DNA of 64,000 nt from Betaproteobacteria bacterium (GCA_025363575.1 JANYDM010000058.1:1-64000), one strand, 5' to 3'; positions 43,558 to 54,571 are shown, counted from the stretch's first letter. The notes: generated by a model not told the origin, from the sequence alone. Numbers and translations: made by a program.

Positions 43558-45909
43558 CTAGCGCGGCGGAAATGCGCCATCGTCGGGGCGTGCCACGGGG
43601 GTGGTGGCCCGATAGTATCCGGCAATATTCCGGCGCAGAAGTTCAAGCGGGTTGGAGCCGATTTTGGATACGCCGTTCAATTCAAGCTGCATGAAAAACG
43701 AATTGACGGTGGTGGTCGAGGTAGTTGCAAAGCTATGGGCGACGACGCGGAATGCCCAGCATCCGCCATCGTATTCAAGGCCGACGAGCCCTTCGAGCAA
43801 CCGGCTGTCCGCAATTGAATAGTTCCAGCGCGCGATCGCGCTGGTGTGCCGCGTCAGCGGCCACTGGGTCGAGAGATCGACTTGCCGCAATGTATTTGCA
43901 GGATTGGTCGAGCTGACTATGGTCGGCGTCCCCGTGACGGTGGTAATTACACCGTTGGTGGTAAGCGCGCCGTTCGTGTAGCGATAGGCGGCATTGATGA
44001 CTTTGCCGGGCTCCGGCTCGTAGCGCACGCCCGCGTTGGCGCGCTGTGTCTGCGACGTCGAAGTCGTGTATTGCCAGCCCAGGTCTGCTGTCCAGTGCGG
44101 GACCAGGGTGCCGCTCAGCGTGGCGAGCAGATCGGAGCGGTTGTCGGTACGCGGCGCGAGTCCCGGCAGCGTGACTTCCTGGCTCTTAAAATAGAAACGC
44201 TCCGCCAGCCCGGCGCGCAGCCGTTCGACGCCGTTTTCCTGCAGCAGGCGGGAAGTCACGCCTGAGGTAAGCTGGTTCGCGTCGTTGATGCGATCGCTCC
44301 CGCTGAACTGATTCTCCGAATACAGCGTTGCGAAATTGACGGTCTGCAGTCCGCTGTCGAAATTGGGCAGCAGATTTTGATTGTGGGTCGGGATGTAAAC
44401 GTAATACAGCTTGGGTTCCAGCGTCTGCAGCATGTTCTGACCGGACAGCGATACATTGCGTTCCAGCAATAGTCCGCTGTCGATTGATGAGATAGGCAGG
44501 GCTCGCGACTGATCGCTGACTGACGAATTGGTCTGGTCGAAGTCGTAGCGAGTGACGTGCATGCCGACTTTCGGCGTCACGTAAGCATACGACGATTGCA
44601 AGGGCATGCTGATGGTTGGGTAAGCGATGGCACGCTTGCCGTTGGTCAACGTCGGGTGGGTAAATTCGACAAAGCTGCTGCCGACGTCGAAATCCGCAGG
44701 ACCGATATTCTGCTTTGCAGCGTTAAATGTCAGCGCTGCGCGGCTGTAGGGCTGCACGACCGGATTCAGCGGATCGGTCTGCAGGGTTTGCCACCGCTGC
44801 ACAGAGGCGGAAAAAGCGTAGGTGCCATCGTTCCACCAGGTGCCGCCTTTGCTCAAAGTGCCCTGGCGCGGCAGCACGACCTGCGAAGTCGCCGCAATCT
44901 GGGTCGACAGGTCCGTAAAGTAGTTGCTGTCGGAAACCTTCTGCACGTCGACGCTGCCGATCCAGCCGCCGCCGAAATTCTGCAGATGCCGCAATGTCAA
45001 TGCGCTTCTGGTGTCGCCGCCCCTGACGCGGTCATTCGGCAGCACCTCGTAACGCGCCTCACCGCTGTAGGTCGGGTCGAGATAGCGGAATTCGTTGGAG
45101 AGCATCGCGCCGCGCTTGGCCATGACGCGCGGCGTGAAAGTAGCGTCTCGGTTGGGCGCGATATTCCAATAGTACGGGATCGAAAATTCGGTGCCCGAAT
45201 TCCCGGTCGTGCCGAAAGTCGGCGACAGGAAACCGGATTTGCGCTGGCGGTCGAGCGAAAAACTGATGTATGGCGTATACAGTATGGGCACGCCCAAAAA
45301 TTCGACACTGGCGTTGCGCGCAGTGCCGATCTGGCGGATCTTGTCGATTTCGAGATCCTTGGCACGCAGGAACCAGTCGTTGTTGCCGACCTCGCATGAC
45401 GTGTAATTGCCGCCGAGCATGCGGTACTTGTTTTCGCCCTCGAATACCAGTCGCTCGCCTTCGCCCCGCCCCTTGGTTGCGCTGACCTGCACGTTGTATT
45501 TTGGTTTCTCCATTGCACCGCGCTCGGTATCGAGGTCGAAATTGAGCTCGGTGCCGTCGATGGTGTCGCCACGCTGTTCGAGGCGCACATTGCCGCGTGC
45601 GTGAATTTCGTCCGCCTGCTTGTCATACCGCAGCCAATCCGCATAGACCGCTTTGCCGCGCTTTCTGAGGCGCACGGAGCCTTCCGCTTCGATGTCCTTT
45701 TCCTGATGGCCCTGGATGGTGTCGGCGTCGAAAAACAGCGGCACAGGATCCTTGTTGGAGGGCGGGATGCGGATGAAAGACGGCTGCAGCTTCAGCTGCA
45801 GACCGTCGCCGTCGGGTTTTAAGCCGAGCGCGCTCTCGTCCGCCGCGGCCGCGCAATCGCACAGGCAGAGCAACAGGAACGTGATCGGTTTGCGGCGAAA
45901 AATGCGCAT
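43558..45909 (-). CDS. lptD: LPS-assembly outer-membrane protein LptD
   Basis: LptD is the outer-membrane beta-barrel that inserts lipopolysaccharide into the cell surface. The ATG at 45909 starts a signal peptide (MRIFRRKPITFLLLCLCDCAAA), giving 783 aa. A LptA-like jellyroll follows (about 55-200), then the large barrel. After signal cleavage only two cysteines remain: Cys172 in NYTSCEVGNNDW and Cys717 in YDGGCWAFR. They match E. coli Cys173 and Cys725, so a single non-consecutive disulfide is expected. The mature N-terminal Cys and the first of the C-terminal CC pair are missing. It is divergent from amgK. Confidence 0.96.
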   Translation of the reverse strand: MRIFRRKPITFLLLCLCDCAAAADESALGLKPDGDGLQLKLQPSFIRIPPSNKDPVPLFFDADTIQGHQEKDIEAEGSVRLRKRGKAVYADWLRYDKQADEIHARGNVRLEQRGDTIDGTELNFDLDTERGAMEKPKYNVQVSATKGRGEGERLVFEGENKYRMLGGNYTSCEVGNNDWFLRAKDLEIDKIRQIGTARNASVEFLGVPILYTPYISFSLDRQRKSGFLSPTFGTTGNSGTEFSIPYYWNIAPNRDATFTPRVMAKRGAMLSNEFRYLDPTYSGEARYEVLPNDRVRGGDTRSALTLRHLQNFGGGWIGSVDVQKVSDSNYFTDLSTQIAATSQVVLPRQGTLSKGGTWWNDGTYAFSASVQRWQTLQTDPLNPVVQPYSRAALTFNAAKQNIGPADFDVGSSFVEFTHPTLTNGKRAIAYPTISMPLQSSYAYVTPKVGMHVTRYDFDQTNSSVSDQSRALPISSIDSGLLLERNVSLSGQNMLQTLEPKLYYVYIPTHNQNLLPNFDSGLQTVNFATLYSENQFSGSDRINDANQLTSGVTSRLLQENGVERLRAGLAERFYFKSQEVTLPGLAPRTDNRSDLLATLSGTLVPHWTADLGWQYTTSTSQTQRANAGVRYEPEPGKVINAAYRYTNGALTTNGVITTVTGTPTIVSSTNPANTLRQVDLSTQWPLTRHTSAIARWNYSIADSRLLEGLVGLEYDGGCWAFRVVAHSFATTSTTTVNSFFMQLELNGVSKIGSNPLELLRRNIAGYYRATTPVARPDDGAFPPR

Positions 45910-45963
45910 TATCTGTATCGTGGGAAGGGGGTGATAAAATCGCACACTTTACTAAATTAGGCA

Positions 45964-46974
45964 ATGCGCGGCGTGGAGCGACGGAGCGAACTCAAACACT
46001 GGATTGAAACCCGGTTAAACGTTTCGCCGCTCGTGCTCGAGCCCGCGTCCGCCGATGCGAGTTTCCGCTCCTATTTTCGCGTGCGTGCGGCGGGCGAAAC
46101 GCTGATTGCGATGGACGCGCCGCCCGCGCACGAGGACTGCAGGCCGTTCGTGCGTATTGCGGGCCTGATGGCTGACGCGGGGCTCAACGTGCCGCGCGTG
46201 CTCGCCGCAGACTACGAGCGCGGCTTTCTGCTGCTGTCCGATCTGGGTACCGAAAGCTATCTGCAGGCCCTGACATGTAATGCCGGCACGGCCAATGACT
46301 TGTTCGGCGATGCGATCGACGCGTTGTTGCGCTGGCAGCTCGCCAGCAAATCCGGCGTGCTGCCACCGTATGACGAGGCGCTGCTCATGCGCGAGATGAT
46401 GCTGTTTCCTGATTGGTACATTGCGCGGCATCGCGGCTTGACGCTGGACGCGGCGCGCAGCGCATCGCTGGCGGCGGTGTTCGCGCAAATAGCCCAGAGC
46501 AATCTCGCGCAGGCCATGGTCTACGTTCATCGCGATTACATGCCGCGCAACCTCATGGTTGGCACGCCGAATCCGGGCGTGCTCGATTTTCAGGACGCGG
46601 TCTACGGCCCCATTACCTATGACGTGGCGTCGCTTTTCAAGGACGCATTCATCAGCTGGGACGAAGAACGCGTGCTCGACTGGACCGCGCGCTACTGGGA
46701 GAAGGCAAAGCGCGCGCGCCTGCCCGTCGCCGCCGATTTCGGTGAGTTCTACCGCGGTTTCGAGTGGATGGGCCTGCAGCGGCATCTCAAGGTGCTCGGC
46801 ATATTCGCGCGTCTCAACTATCGCGATGGCAAGAGCGGCTATCTCGCGGACACACCGCGCTTCGTCGGCTATGTGCGCGCCGTCGCGCTGCGTTACAGCG
46901 CGCTGAAACCACTGCTCAGATTGCTGGATGAAGTCGAAAGCGGCGGGCCCGTGGCCGCCGGCCAGGCAGTTTGA
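45964..46974 (+). CDS. amgK: N-acetylmuramate/N-acetylglucosamine kinase (AmgK-like phosphotransferase)
   Basis: A 336 aa aminoglycoside-phosphotransferase-fold kinase. With MurU it forms the peptidoglycan recycling shortcut that makes UDP-MurNAc and bypasses fosfomycin-sensitive synthesis. The catalytic loop VYVHRDYMPRNLMVG and the following GVLDFQDAVYGPITYD (metal-binding Asp) are intact. The N terminus has SFRSYFRV and LIAMDAPP. Placement next to murU and opposite lptD is the known Pseudomonas arrangement. The assignment rests on family plus context. Confidence 0.92.
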   Translation: MRGVERRSELKHWIETRLNVSPLVLEPASADASFRSYFRVRAAGETLIAMDAPPAHEDCRPFVRIAGLMADAGLNVPRVLAADYERGFLLLSDLGTESYLQALTCNAGTANDLFGDAIDALLRWQLASKSGVLPPYDEALLMREMMLFPDWYIARHRGLTLDAARSASLAAVFAQIAQSNLAQAMVYVHRDYMPRNLMVGTPNPGVLDFQDAVYGPITYDVASLFKDAFISWDEERVLDWTARYWEKAKRARLPVAADFGEFYRGFEWMGLQRHLKVLGIFARLNYRDGKSGYLADTPRFVGYVRAVALRYSALKPLLRLLDEVESGGPVAAGQAV

Positions 46975-47014
46975 GTTCTCCCCCCGCAGGCCGCCGCACG
47001 CGTTCGGAGCCCGT

Positions 47015-47695
47015 ATGAAAGCGATGATACTGGCGGCCGGGCGCGGCGAGCGCATGCGCCCGTTAACTAACAAGATTCCCAAAGCGCTGCTCACGGTCGG
47101 CGGGAAATCACTGATCGTGCGGCACGTCGAGAAACTTGTCGCCGCGGGTTTCAGCGAAGTCATCATCAATCATGCGCATCTTGGCGCCTTGATCGAAGAC
47201 GCGCTGGGTGACGGCAGCAGCCTGGGCGCCGCTATCGCTTATTCGCGGGAGTCAACGGCGCTCGAAACCGCAGGCGGCATCGCGCAAGCATTGCCGTTGC
47301 TGGGTGAAGCGCCGTTCGCAGTGGTCAATGCGGACGTTTACAGCGAGTTTGATTATGCCGCCCTTGCCGACGCCTGCCGACGCCTGCGGCAGACAGACCT
47401 CCTCGCGCATTTAGTGCTGGTCGCCAATCCGGCGCATCATCCGGCAGGCGATTTCGCATTGCACGCCGAGCGTGCCGCAATCGAAGGCGAGCGCTACACG
47501 TTCAGCGGTATCGCCGCATATCGTTCCGACATGTTCCGATCCATCGCGCGCGGCGCGACGGCAAAGCTTGCGCCGCTCCTGCGCGAGCACATCGCGGCGC
47601 AGTGCGTAAGCGGCGAGCTTTATAAGGGCCGCTGGTCCGACATCGGCACGCCGGAACGGCTCGCAGCAATCGATGGCATGCTCGCCGCGCAATAG
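47015..47695 (+). CDS. murU: N-acetylmuramate-1-phosphate uridylyltransferase
   Basis: MurU adds UMP to MurNAc-1-phosphate made by AmgK, returning recycled muramic acid to UDP-MurNAc. The ATG at 47015 gives 226 aa starting MKAMILAAGRGERMRPLTN, the nucleotidyltransferase signature. PKALLTVGGKSLI and FAVVNADVYSEFDY (metal Asp) follow. A longer reading from 46928 overlaps amgK in another frame and is not supported. It lies 40 bp after amgK, so the two are probably one operon. Confidence 0.94.
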   Translation: MKAMILAAGRGERMRPLTNKIPKALLTVGGKSLIVRHVEKLVAAGFSEVIINHAHLGALIEDALGDGSSLGAAIAYSRESTALETAGGIAQALPLLGEAPFAVVNADVYSEFDYAALADACRRLRQTDLLAHLVLVANPAHHPAGDFALHAERAAIEGERYTFSGIAAYRSDMFRSIARGATAKLAPLLREHIAAQCVSGELYKGRWSDIGTPERLAAIDGMLAAQ

Positions 47696-47718
47696 GCGGC
47701 GGCGCCGCGGGCGCGGCG

Positions 47719-47724
47719 TATAAT
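47719..47724 (+). promoter_or_regulatory. Possible -10 element for a leaderless pepP transcript
   Basis: A perfect TATAAT in a stretch otherwise made of G and C, with exactly 6 bp to the pepP ATG at 47731. Transcription would begin at or beside the A of ATG. There is no ribosome site and no good -35. Confidence 0.45.
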
Positions 47725-47730
47725 TTGCGC

Positions 47731-49053
47731 ATGGATCAATCTACGAACTCCGTGCAGTTTGCCGCGGGCTATGCCGCACGGCGCGCGCGTCTTGCAGCAG
47801 GCATCGGACACGGCGTCGCGATCGTGCCGACGGCGCCCGAGCGTCAGCGCAACCGCGACTCGTTTTATTCCTATCGCTTTGACAGTTATTTCTATTACCT
47901 GACGGGTTTCATCGAGCCCGAGGCAATGCTGGTGCTGGTTGCCGGCGATAAACCGAAGAGCGTGCTGTTCTGCCGCGACAAGGACAAGGAGCGCGAGATC
48001 TGGGACGGCTTCCGCTATGGGCCGGACGCAGCGCGCGTGCAATTCGGTTTCGACGAGTGCTACAAGATCGGCGAACTGGACGAGCGCATGGTCGCGCTGC
48101 TCGCCGATCAGCCGCAGATTTGCTGCCATCTCGGCAGTGACGAGGCGTGGGACGCCCGCGTGCTGGGCTGGCTTAACGCAGTGCGCGCCCAGGTTCGCAA
48201 CGGCGTCGCCGCGCCGGCGGCCATTACCGATGTGCGCACCGTGCTCGACGAGATGCGGCTCATCAAAGATGACCGCGAACTCGCCACCATGCGCGACGCC
48301 GCGCGGATTTCTACCGCCGCGCATCAACGCGCGATGCGCGTCGCGGCGCCAGGCCGCACCGAGTACGAAGTCGAAGCGGAGCTGCTGCATGAATTCCGCC
48401 GCGGCGGCGCGCAGGCCCCGGCCTACACTTCAATAGTCGCCGGCGGCGCCAATGCTTGCGTGCTGCATTACGTGCAAAACGATGCAGTGCTCAATGGCGG
48501 CGATTTGCTGCTGATCGACGCCGGCTGCGAACTGAACGGCTATGCTTCCGATATCACACGCACTTTCCCGGTCGACGGCAAGTTCAACACCGCGCAACGC
48601 GACGTGTATCAGGTGGTACTGGCCGCGCAAGCTGCAGCGCTGGCGGAAATCGCGCCGGGCGCGACGTGGAACGCGCCGCACGACGCGGCGGTGCGCGAGC
48701 TCGCGCGCGGGTTGATCGATTTCGGTTTGTGTCGCGGCAGCGTCGATAGCGTGGTCGAAAGCGGCGCGTACAGGCAATTCTATATGCATCGCACCGGCCA
48801 CTGGCTCGGACTCGACGTGCATGACGTCGGCGACTACAAGCGCGATGGCGGCTGGCGCAAGCTCGAGCCCGGGATGGTGCTTACCGTCGAGCCCGGTTGC
48901 TACATCCGTCCCGGCGACGGCGTATCCGAACACTATGCCAATATCGGTGTGCGCATCGAGGACGACGTTGCCGTTACGGCGAGCGGCCACGAAGTTCTCA
49001 CGCAGGCGGCGCCCAAGACGGTGGCCGACATCGAAGCGTTGATGGCCGAATGA
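47731..49053 (+). CDS. pepP: Xaa-Pro aminopeptidase
   Basis: A cytoplasmic M24 metallopeptidase that removes N-terminal residues preceding proline. The ATG at 47731 (MDQSTNSVQF) gives 440 aa. A TTG two codons earlier is less likely. The AMP_N domain (about 8-135, RDSFYSYRFDSYFYYLTGF) precedes the pita-bread domain. The dinuclear metal ligands are Asp-x10-Asp in IDAGCELNGYASDITR, His in HRTGHWLGLDVHDVG, Glu in TVEPGCY and Glu in GVRIEDDV. It precedes ubiH, as in E. coli. Confidence 0.96.
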   Translation: MDQSTNSVQFAAGYAARRARLAAGIGHGVAIVPTAPERQRNRDSFYSYRFDSYFYYLTGFIEPEAMLVLVAGDKPKSVLFCRDKDKEREIWDGFRYGPDAARVQFGFDECYKIGELDERMVALLADQPQICCHLGSDEAWDARVLGWLNAVRAQVRNGVAAPAAITDVRTVLDEMRLIKDDRELATMRDAARISTAAHQRAMRVAAPGRTEYEVEAELLHEFRRGGAQAPAYTSIVAGGANACVLHYVQNDAVLNGGDLLLIDAGCELNGYASDITRTFPVDGKFNTAQRDVYQVVLAAQAAALAEIAPGATWNAPHDAAVRELARGLIDFGLCRGSVDSVVESGAYRQFYMHRTGHWLGLDVHDVGDYKRDGGWRKLEPGMVLTVEPGCYIRPGDGVSEHYANIGVRIEDDVAVTASGHEVLTQAAPKTVADIEALMAE

Positions 49054-49117
49054 AGGCGCGGCAGCGCGCATAGCTGAGTTCGCGACCGCGCATCGCTGCA
49101 CGGCCGCGAAGGAACGC

Positions 49118-50266
49118 ATGGCTGAAAATTACGACATCGTCATAGCCGGCGGCGGGCCCGTCGGCGCCGCGCTTGCGCTGGCACTCGGCGGACGTCACCG
49201 CGTCGCGGTGCTCGAAGCGCGCCCGCATGACCGCGATGTCGAGGGCGACGCGCGAACCATCGCCTTGTCATACGGCAGCCGCCTGATTCTCGAGCGGCTG
49301 GGCGCATGGCAACCGCTGGCGGATGCGACGCCCATCCACACCATCACGGTCACGCAGCAACGGCGCTTCGGCCGGGTCGAGCTCAGCGCAGCCGACGCCG
49401 GCGTGCCGGCGTTGGGCTATGTCGCCGGCTATGTCACGCTGCAGCGCGCGTTATCCGGCGCCGTTGCTGCCGGCGCGAGCGACCTGCTGACGGATTGTGC
49501 CGTGCGCGATTTTTCGAGCGACGCAGCTCGCGTGAGCGTAAACGCCAGCTGCGGCGGTGCATCGCGGCAGTTCGATGCGCGGCTCGCAGTACTAGCCGAT
49601 GGCGCGGAGTGGCCGCAGCTCGCGCACATTAAAGAGCGCGACTACCGGCAATCCGCGCTCGTTTGCAACGTCATCACCGAAGCACCGCACCAAAACCGTG
49701 CTTTCGAAAGATTTACGCCCCATGGCCCGCTGGCATTGCTGCCCGCGCAGAACGGGTGGTCGCTGGTGTGGACGCTGGATCCCGCGCGTGCGCGCGAACT
49801 CGCGGCATTTGACGATGCGCATTTCTGCGCCGAATTACACGCCGCATTCGGATCTCAGCTGGGTTTGTTCAGTGCGCCGGGCGCGCGGCGGGTCTTTCCG
49901 CTCAAGCTCAAATATGCGCGGCGGCCCGTCGCACCGCGCGTGGTGCTGGTCGGCAATGCGGCACAAACCTTGCATCCGGTGGCGGGCCAGGGATTCAACC
50001 TCGGGCTGCGCGACGCATGGGAGCTGGCCCGCGCCGTGCGCAATGCCGCAGACCCCGGCAACGCAGCGACATTGAATGCTTATTTCTCAGAACGGCGTTT
50101 TGATCGAACCGCGACCATTTTGTTCACTGATACGCTGATCCGGTTGTTTTCCAACACTATCCCGCTGGTCGATCGCTTGCGCGGGGCGGGTTTGGCCGTG
50201 CTCGATAGTACGCAGCCGGCGAAAAATTTTCTGGTGCGCCGCATGATGTTCGGCGTGCGCGGCTGA
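49118..50266 (+). CDS. ubiH: Ubiquinone biosynthesis FAD-dependent hydroxylase (UbiH family)
   Basis: A 382 aa flavin monooxygenase that hydroxylates the ubiquinone precursor ring. The N-terminal FAD motif is VIAGGGPVGAALALALGG. The NAD(P)H/FAD DG motif is AVLADGAEWPQL, and the second FAD motif is RVVLVGNAAQTLHPVAGQGFNLGLRD, the UbiH/UbiI/UbiF signature. Position after pepP supports UbiH, but the family also contains UbiI and UbiF, so the ring position is not certain. dusB follows after 99 bp. Confidence 0.9.
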   Translation: MAENYDIVIAGGGPVGAALALALGGRHRVAVLEARPHDRDVEGDARTIALSYGSRLILERLGAWQPLADATPIHTITVTQQRRFGRVELSAADAGVPALGYVAGYVTLQRALSGAVAAGASDLLTDCAVRDFSSDAARVSVNASCGGASRQFDARLAVLADGAEWPQLAHIKERDYRQSALVCNVITEAPHQNRAFERFTPHGPLALLPAQNGWSLVWTLDPARARELAAFDDAHFCAELHAAFGSQLGLFSAPGARRVFPLKLKYARRPVAPRVVLVGNAAQTLHPVAGQGFNLGLRDAWELARAVRNAADPGNAATLNAYFSERRFDRTATILFTDTLIRLFSNTIPLVDRLRGAGLAVLDSTQPAKNFLVRRMMFGVRG

Positions 50267-50365
50267 ATAAAAAATTTTCATGCGCCGCTTTTATTGCCGC
50301 AGCGACGCGATTACAATTACGCCCTTTCCCCGCATTCCCGCAGCGATAAAAAATCCACATACAAC

Positions 50366-51373
50366 ATGCGCGTCGGCCCCTATCAACTGAAGAACAACCT
50401 GGTGGTTGCGCCGATGGCAGGCGTCACCGACCGGCCGTTCCGCCAGTTGTGCAAACACATGGGGGCGGGCATGGCGGTTTCGGAAATGGTCGCGAGCAAT
50501 TCATTGCTGTGGGGCAGTGAGAAAACGCGCCGCCGCGCCAATCATGAAGGCGAAGTCGATCCGATCTCGGTGCAGATTGCCGGCGCCGATCCGGCCATGA
50601 TGGCGCAGGCCGCGCAATACAACGTCGATCAGGGCGCGCAGATCATCGATATCAACATGGGATGTCCCGCCAAGAAAGTATGCAACGTCATGGCGGGCTC
50701 GGCGCTATTGCAGAATGAGCCGCTGGTCAAGCGCATCGTCGAAGCCGTTGTGCGCGCTGTCGACGTGCCGGTCACACTCAAGATTCGCACCGGCTGGGAT
50801 CGCAGCAACCGCAACGCGGTCGCGGTCGCAAAACTCGCCGAGAATGCAGGCATCCAGCTGCTCGCGGTGCATGGGCGCACGCGCGCGTGCGCCTACACCG
50901 GCGACGCGGAGTACGACACGATCGCCGCGGTAAAATCGGCTGTGAATATTCCGGTGATCGCCAATGGCGATATCACGACCCCGGAAAAAGCGCGGCATGT
51001 GCTCGCTTACACTGGGGCCGACGCGGTGATGATAGGGCGCGCAGCGCAGGGACGGCCCTGGATATTCCGCGAGATCGCGCACTTTCTCGAGACGGGGACG
51101 CACCTCCCGGCGCCCGAGGTCGCGGAGATCCATCGCGTACTCGTTGCGCATCTGCACGACCTCTACGTGTTTTACGGCGAGTACACCGGAGTGCGTATGG
51201 CGCGCAAGCACATCTCCTGGTACACCAAGGGGCTGGCCGGCTCCGCCGCGTTCAGGCACTCGATGAACCAGTTGCAGACCTGCGCCGAGCAACTCGCCGC
51301 GGTCAATGAATTTTTTGGGGAGCTGGCGAACAACAGCCAGCGGCTTATCTATGTTGAGGAACTCGCGGCATGA
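50366..51373 (+). CDS. dusB: tRNA-dihydrouridine synthase B
   Basis: An FMN enzyme that reduces uridine to dihydrouridine in tRNA. The ATG at 50366 (MRVGPYQLKNNLVVAPMAG) gives 335 aa. A TTG at 50294 would add an unlikely extension. The signature MAGVTDRPFRQLCKHMGAG, the catalytic Cys in DINMGCPAKKVCN, LLAVHGRTR and GDITTPEKARHVL, and GADAVMIGRAAQGRPWIF are all intact. It forms the conserved dusB-fis operon, overlapping fis as ATGA. Confidence 0.96.
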   Translation: MRVGPYQLKNNLVVAPMAGVTDRPFRQLCKHMGAGMAVSEMVASNSLLWGSEKTRRRANHEGEVDPISVQIAGADPAMMAQAAQYNVDQGAQIIDINMGCPAKKVCNVMAGSALLQNEPLVKRIVEAVVRAVDVPVTLKIRTGWDRSNRNAVAVAKLAENAGIQLLAVHGRTRACAYTGDAEYDTIAAVKSAVNIPVIANGDITTPEKARHVLAYTGADAVMIGRAAQGRPWIFREIAHFLETGTHLPAPEVAEIHRVLVAHLHDLYVFYGEYTGVRMARKHISWYTKGLAGSAAFRHSMNQLQTCAEQLAAVNEFFGELANNSQRLIYVEELAA

Positions 51374-51612
51374 TGATGAACGAGAATGAAATGGCCCGCT
51401 TCGTGCGCAGAGCCATCGACGGTTATTTCAAGGATCTGGATGGGGAGAAGGCGCGCGGGGTTTACGACATGGTGATCAATAGTGTCGAAAAGCCGCTGCT
51501 CGAATCAGTACTCACTAAATTGCGCGGCAACCAGTCGCACGCGGCGCAGGTGCTCGGTATCAACCGCAACACGCTGCGCAAGAAGATGAGAGCACACGGC
51601 ATCAAGGGCTAG
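51370..51612 (+). CDS. fis: DNA-binding protein Fis
   Basis: Fis is a nucleoid-associated homodimer that bends DNA and regulates rRNA and other promoters. The 80 aa protein has the four-helix layout, with the C-terminal helix-turn-helix NQSHAAQVLGINRNTLRKKM (about residues 56-75) highly conserved. The N terminus lacks the longer flexible arm of the enteric protein, as in other betaproteobacteria. Its start overlaps the dusB stop by 4 bp, the usual arrangement. purH starts 88 bp downstream. Confidence 0.96.
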   Translation: MMMNENEMARFVRRAIDGYFKDLDGEKARGVYDMVINSVEKPLLESVLTKLRGNQSHAAQVLGINRNTLRKKMRAHGIKG

Positions 51613-51700
51613 GATGCAGGTTCGGGATTGAGCAAGGCGCAATGCCCCGGTTGTATTATCCGAATCCTGATTTGATTCCAGCATCCTGAAGCCTGCCCCC

Positions 51701-53263
<1,563 letters not shown>

Positions 53264-53284
53264 CGCAGTGCGTGAAATACTGAC

Positions 53285-54571
53285 ATGAAATTACTCGTGA
53301 TCGGCGGTGGCGGCCGCGAGCACGCGCTCGCGTGGAAGCTCGCGCGGTCGCCGCGCGTGTCCAAAGTGTTCGTGGCGCCCGGTAATGCCGGCACGGAGTG
53401 CGAAGACGGCGTCGAAAACGTTGCCCTAACTGATCACGCGAAGCTCATTGAGTTCGCGCGCAAGGAGCAGATCGCGTTGACGGTCGTGGGACCGGAAGCG
53501 CCGCTGGCGGCTGGCATCGTCGACGCGTTTCAAACGGCGGGGCTGCGCATCTTCGGCCCGACGCAGCGCGCCGCGCAACTCGAGAGTTCCAAGGATTTTG
53601 CCAAGGCGTTCATGCAGCGCCACGGCATTCCGACCGCAGCCCATCAGACGTTCACCGACGCACAGGCCGCGCATCGGTACATAGAGCAGCGCGGCGCGCC
53701 CATCGTCATCAAAGCGGACGGTCTAGCGGCGGGCAAGGGCGTGGTCGTCGCGACCGCCCTTGAGCAGGCCCATGATGCGGTCGACATGATGCTGGTCGGC
53801 AACAAAATGGGTGCAGCCGGCAGTCGTGTCGTAATCGAAGATTTTCTCGACGGCGAAGAGGCGAGTTTTATCGTAATGGTCGACGGACGTCACGCGCTGG
53901 CGCTTGCCACCAGCCAGGACCACAAGCGTTTGCAGGACGGCGACGCGGGACCGAATACCGGCGGCATGGGTGCGTACTCGCCGGCGCCCGTCGTGACGCC
54001 GAGCGTGCATGCGAAAGTCATGCGCGAAGTGATCAAGCCGGCGATTGCGGGCATGGCCGCCGAGGGCACGCCGTTTGTCGGCTTCCTGTATGCCGGCTTG
54101 ATGATAGGCAAAAGCGGGCAGGTGCACGTCGTCGAATTCAATTGCCGCCTCGGTGACCCGGAAACCCAGCCCATCATCCTGCGCTTGAAAAGCGACTTGC
54201 TGACATTGCTCGATCACGCGCTCGCCGGGAGCTTGGACCAAGCCGAAGCAGAATGGGACACGCGCGCGGCGCTGGGCGTTGTCCTTGCCGCGCACGGCTA
54301 TCCGGATGCGCCGCGCAAAGGCGATGTCATCAGCGGCCTGCCCGTTGTAAACGCGGCAGCAGCCGACGACTACCACGTGTTTCACTCCGGCACCGCGCTC
54401 GAAGGCGGAGCGGTGGTCGCAAGCGGCGGCCGTGTGCTGTGCGTTACGGCGCTTGGACACAACGTGAAGACCGCGCAGCGGCGTACTTACGAAGTCGCTG
54501 AGCCAATACGCTTCGACGGCATGCAGATGCGGCACGACATCGGGCACCGCGCAACACAGAAGCGGCCCTGA
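53285..54571 (+). CDS. purD: Phosphoribosylamine--glycine ligase
   Basis: PurD joins glycine to phosphoribosylamine with ATP, the second step of purine synthesis. The 428 aa ATP-grasp protein starts KLLVIGGGGREHALAWKLARSP. The ATP-grasp loop is KADGLAAGKGVVVA, and the signature FNCRLGDPETQPIILRL carries the metal-binding residues. The C-terminal domain is complete. It is cotranscribed with purH, as in many proteobacteria. Confidence 0.97.
   Translation: MKLLVIGGGGREHALAWKLARSPRVSKVFVAPGNAGTECEDGVENVALTDHAKLIEFARKEQIALTVVGPEAPLAAGIVDAFQTAGLRIFGPTQRAAQLESSKDFAKAFMQRHGIPTAAHQTFTDAQAAHRYIEQRGAPIVIKADGLAAGKGVVVATALEQAHDAVDMMLVGNKMGAAGSRVVIEDFLDGEEASFIVMVDGRHALALATSQDHKRLQDGDAGPNTGGMGAYSPAPVVTPSVHAKVMREVIKPAIAGMAAEGTPFVGFLYAGLMIGKSGQVHVVEFNCRLGDPETQPIILRLKSDLLTLLDHALAGSLDQAEAEWDTRAALGVVLAAHGYPDAPRKGDVISGLPVVNAAAADDYHVFHSGTALEGGAVVASGGRVLCVTALGHNVKTAQRRTYEVAEPIRFDGMQMRHDIGHRATQKRP

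Noticed and set aside
46928..47014. N-terminal extension of murU
   Set aside because: It overlaps the end of amgK out of frame, and the conserved nucleotidyltransferase motif starts directly at the ATG at 47015.
46015..47169. A 384-codon frame antisense to amgK
   Set aside because: Same reason; amgK has all kinase motifs in the opposite frame.
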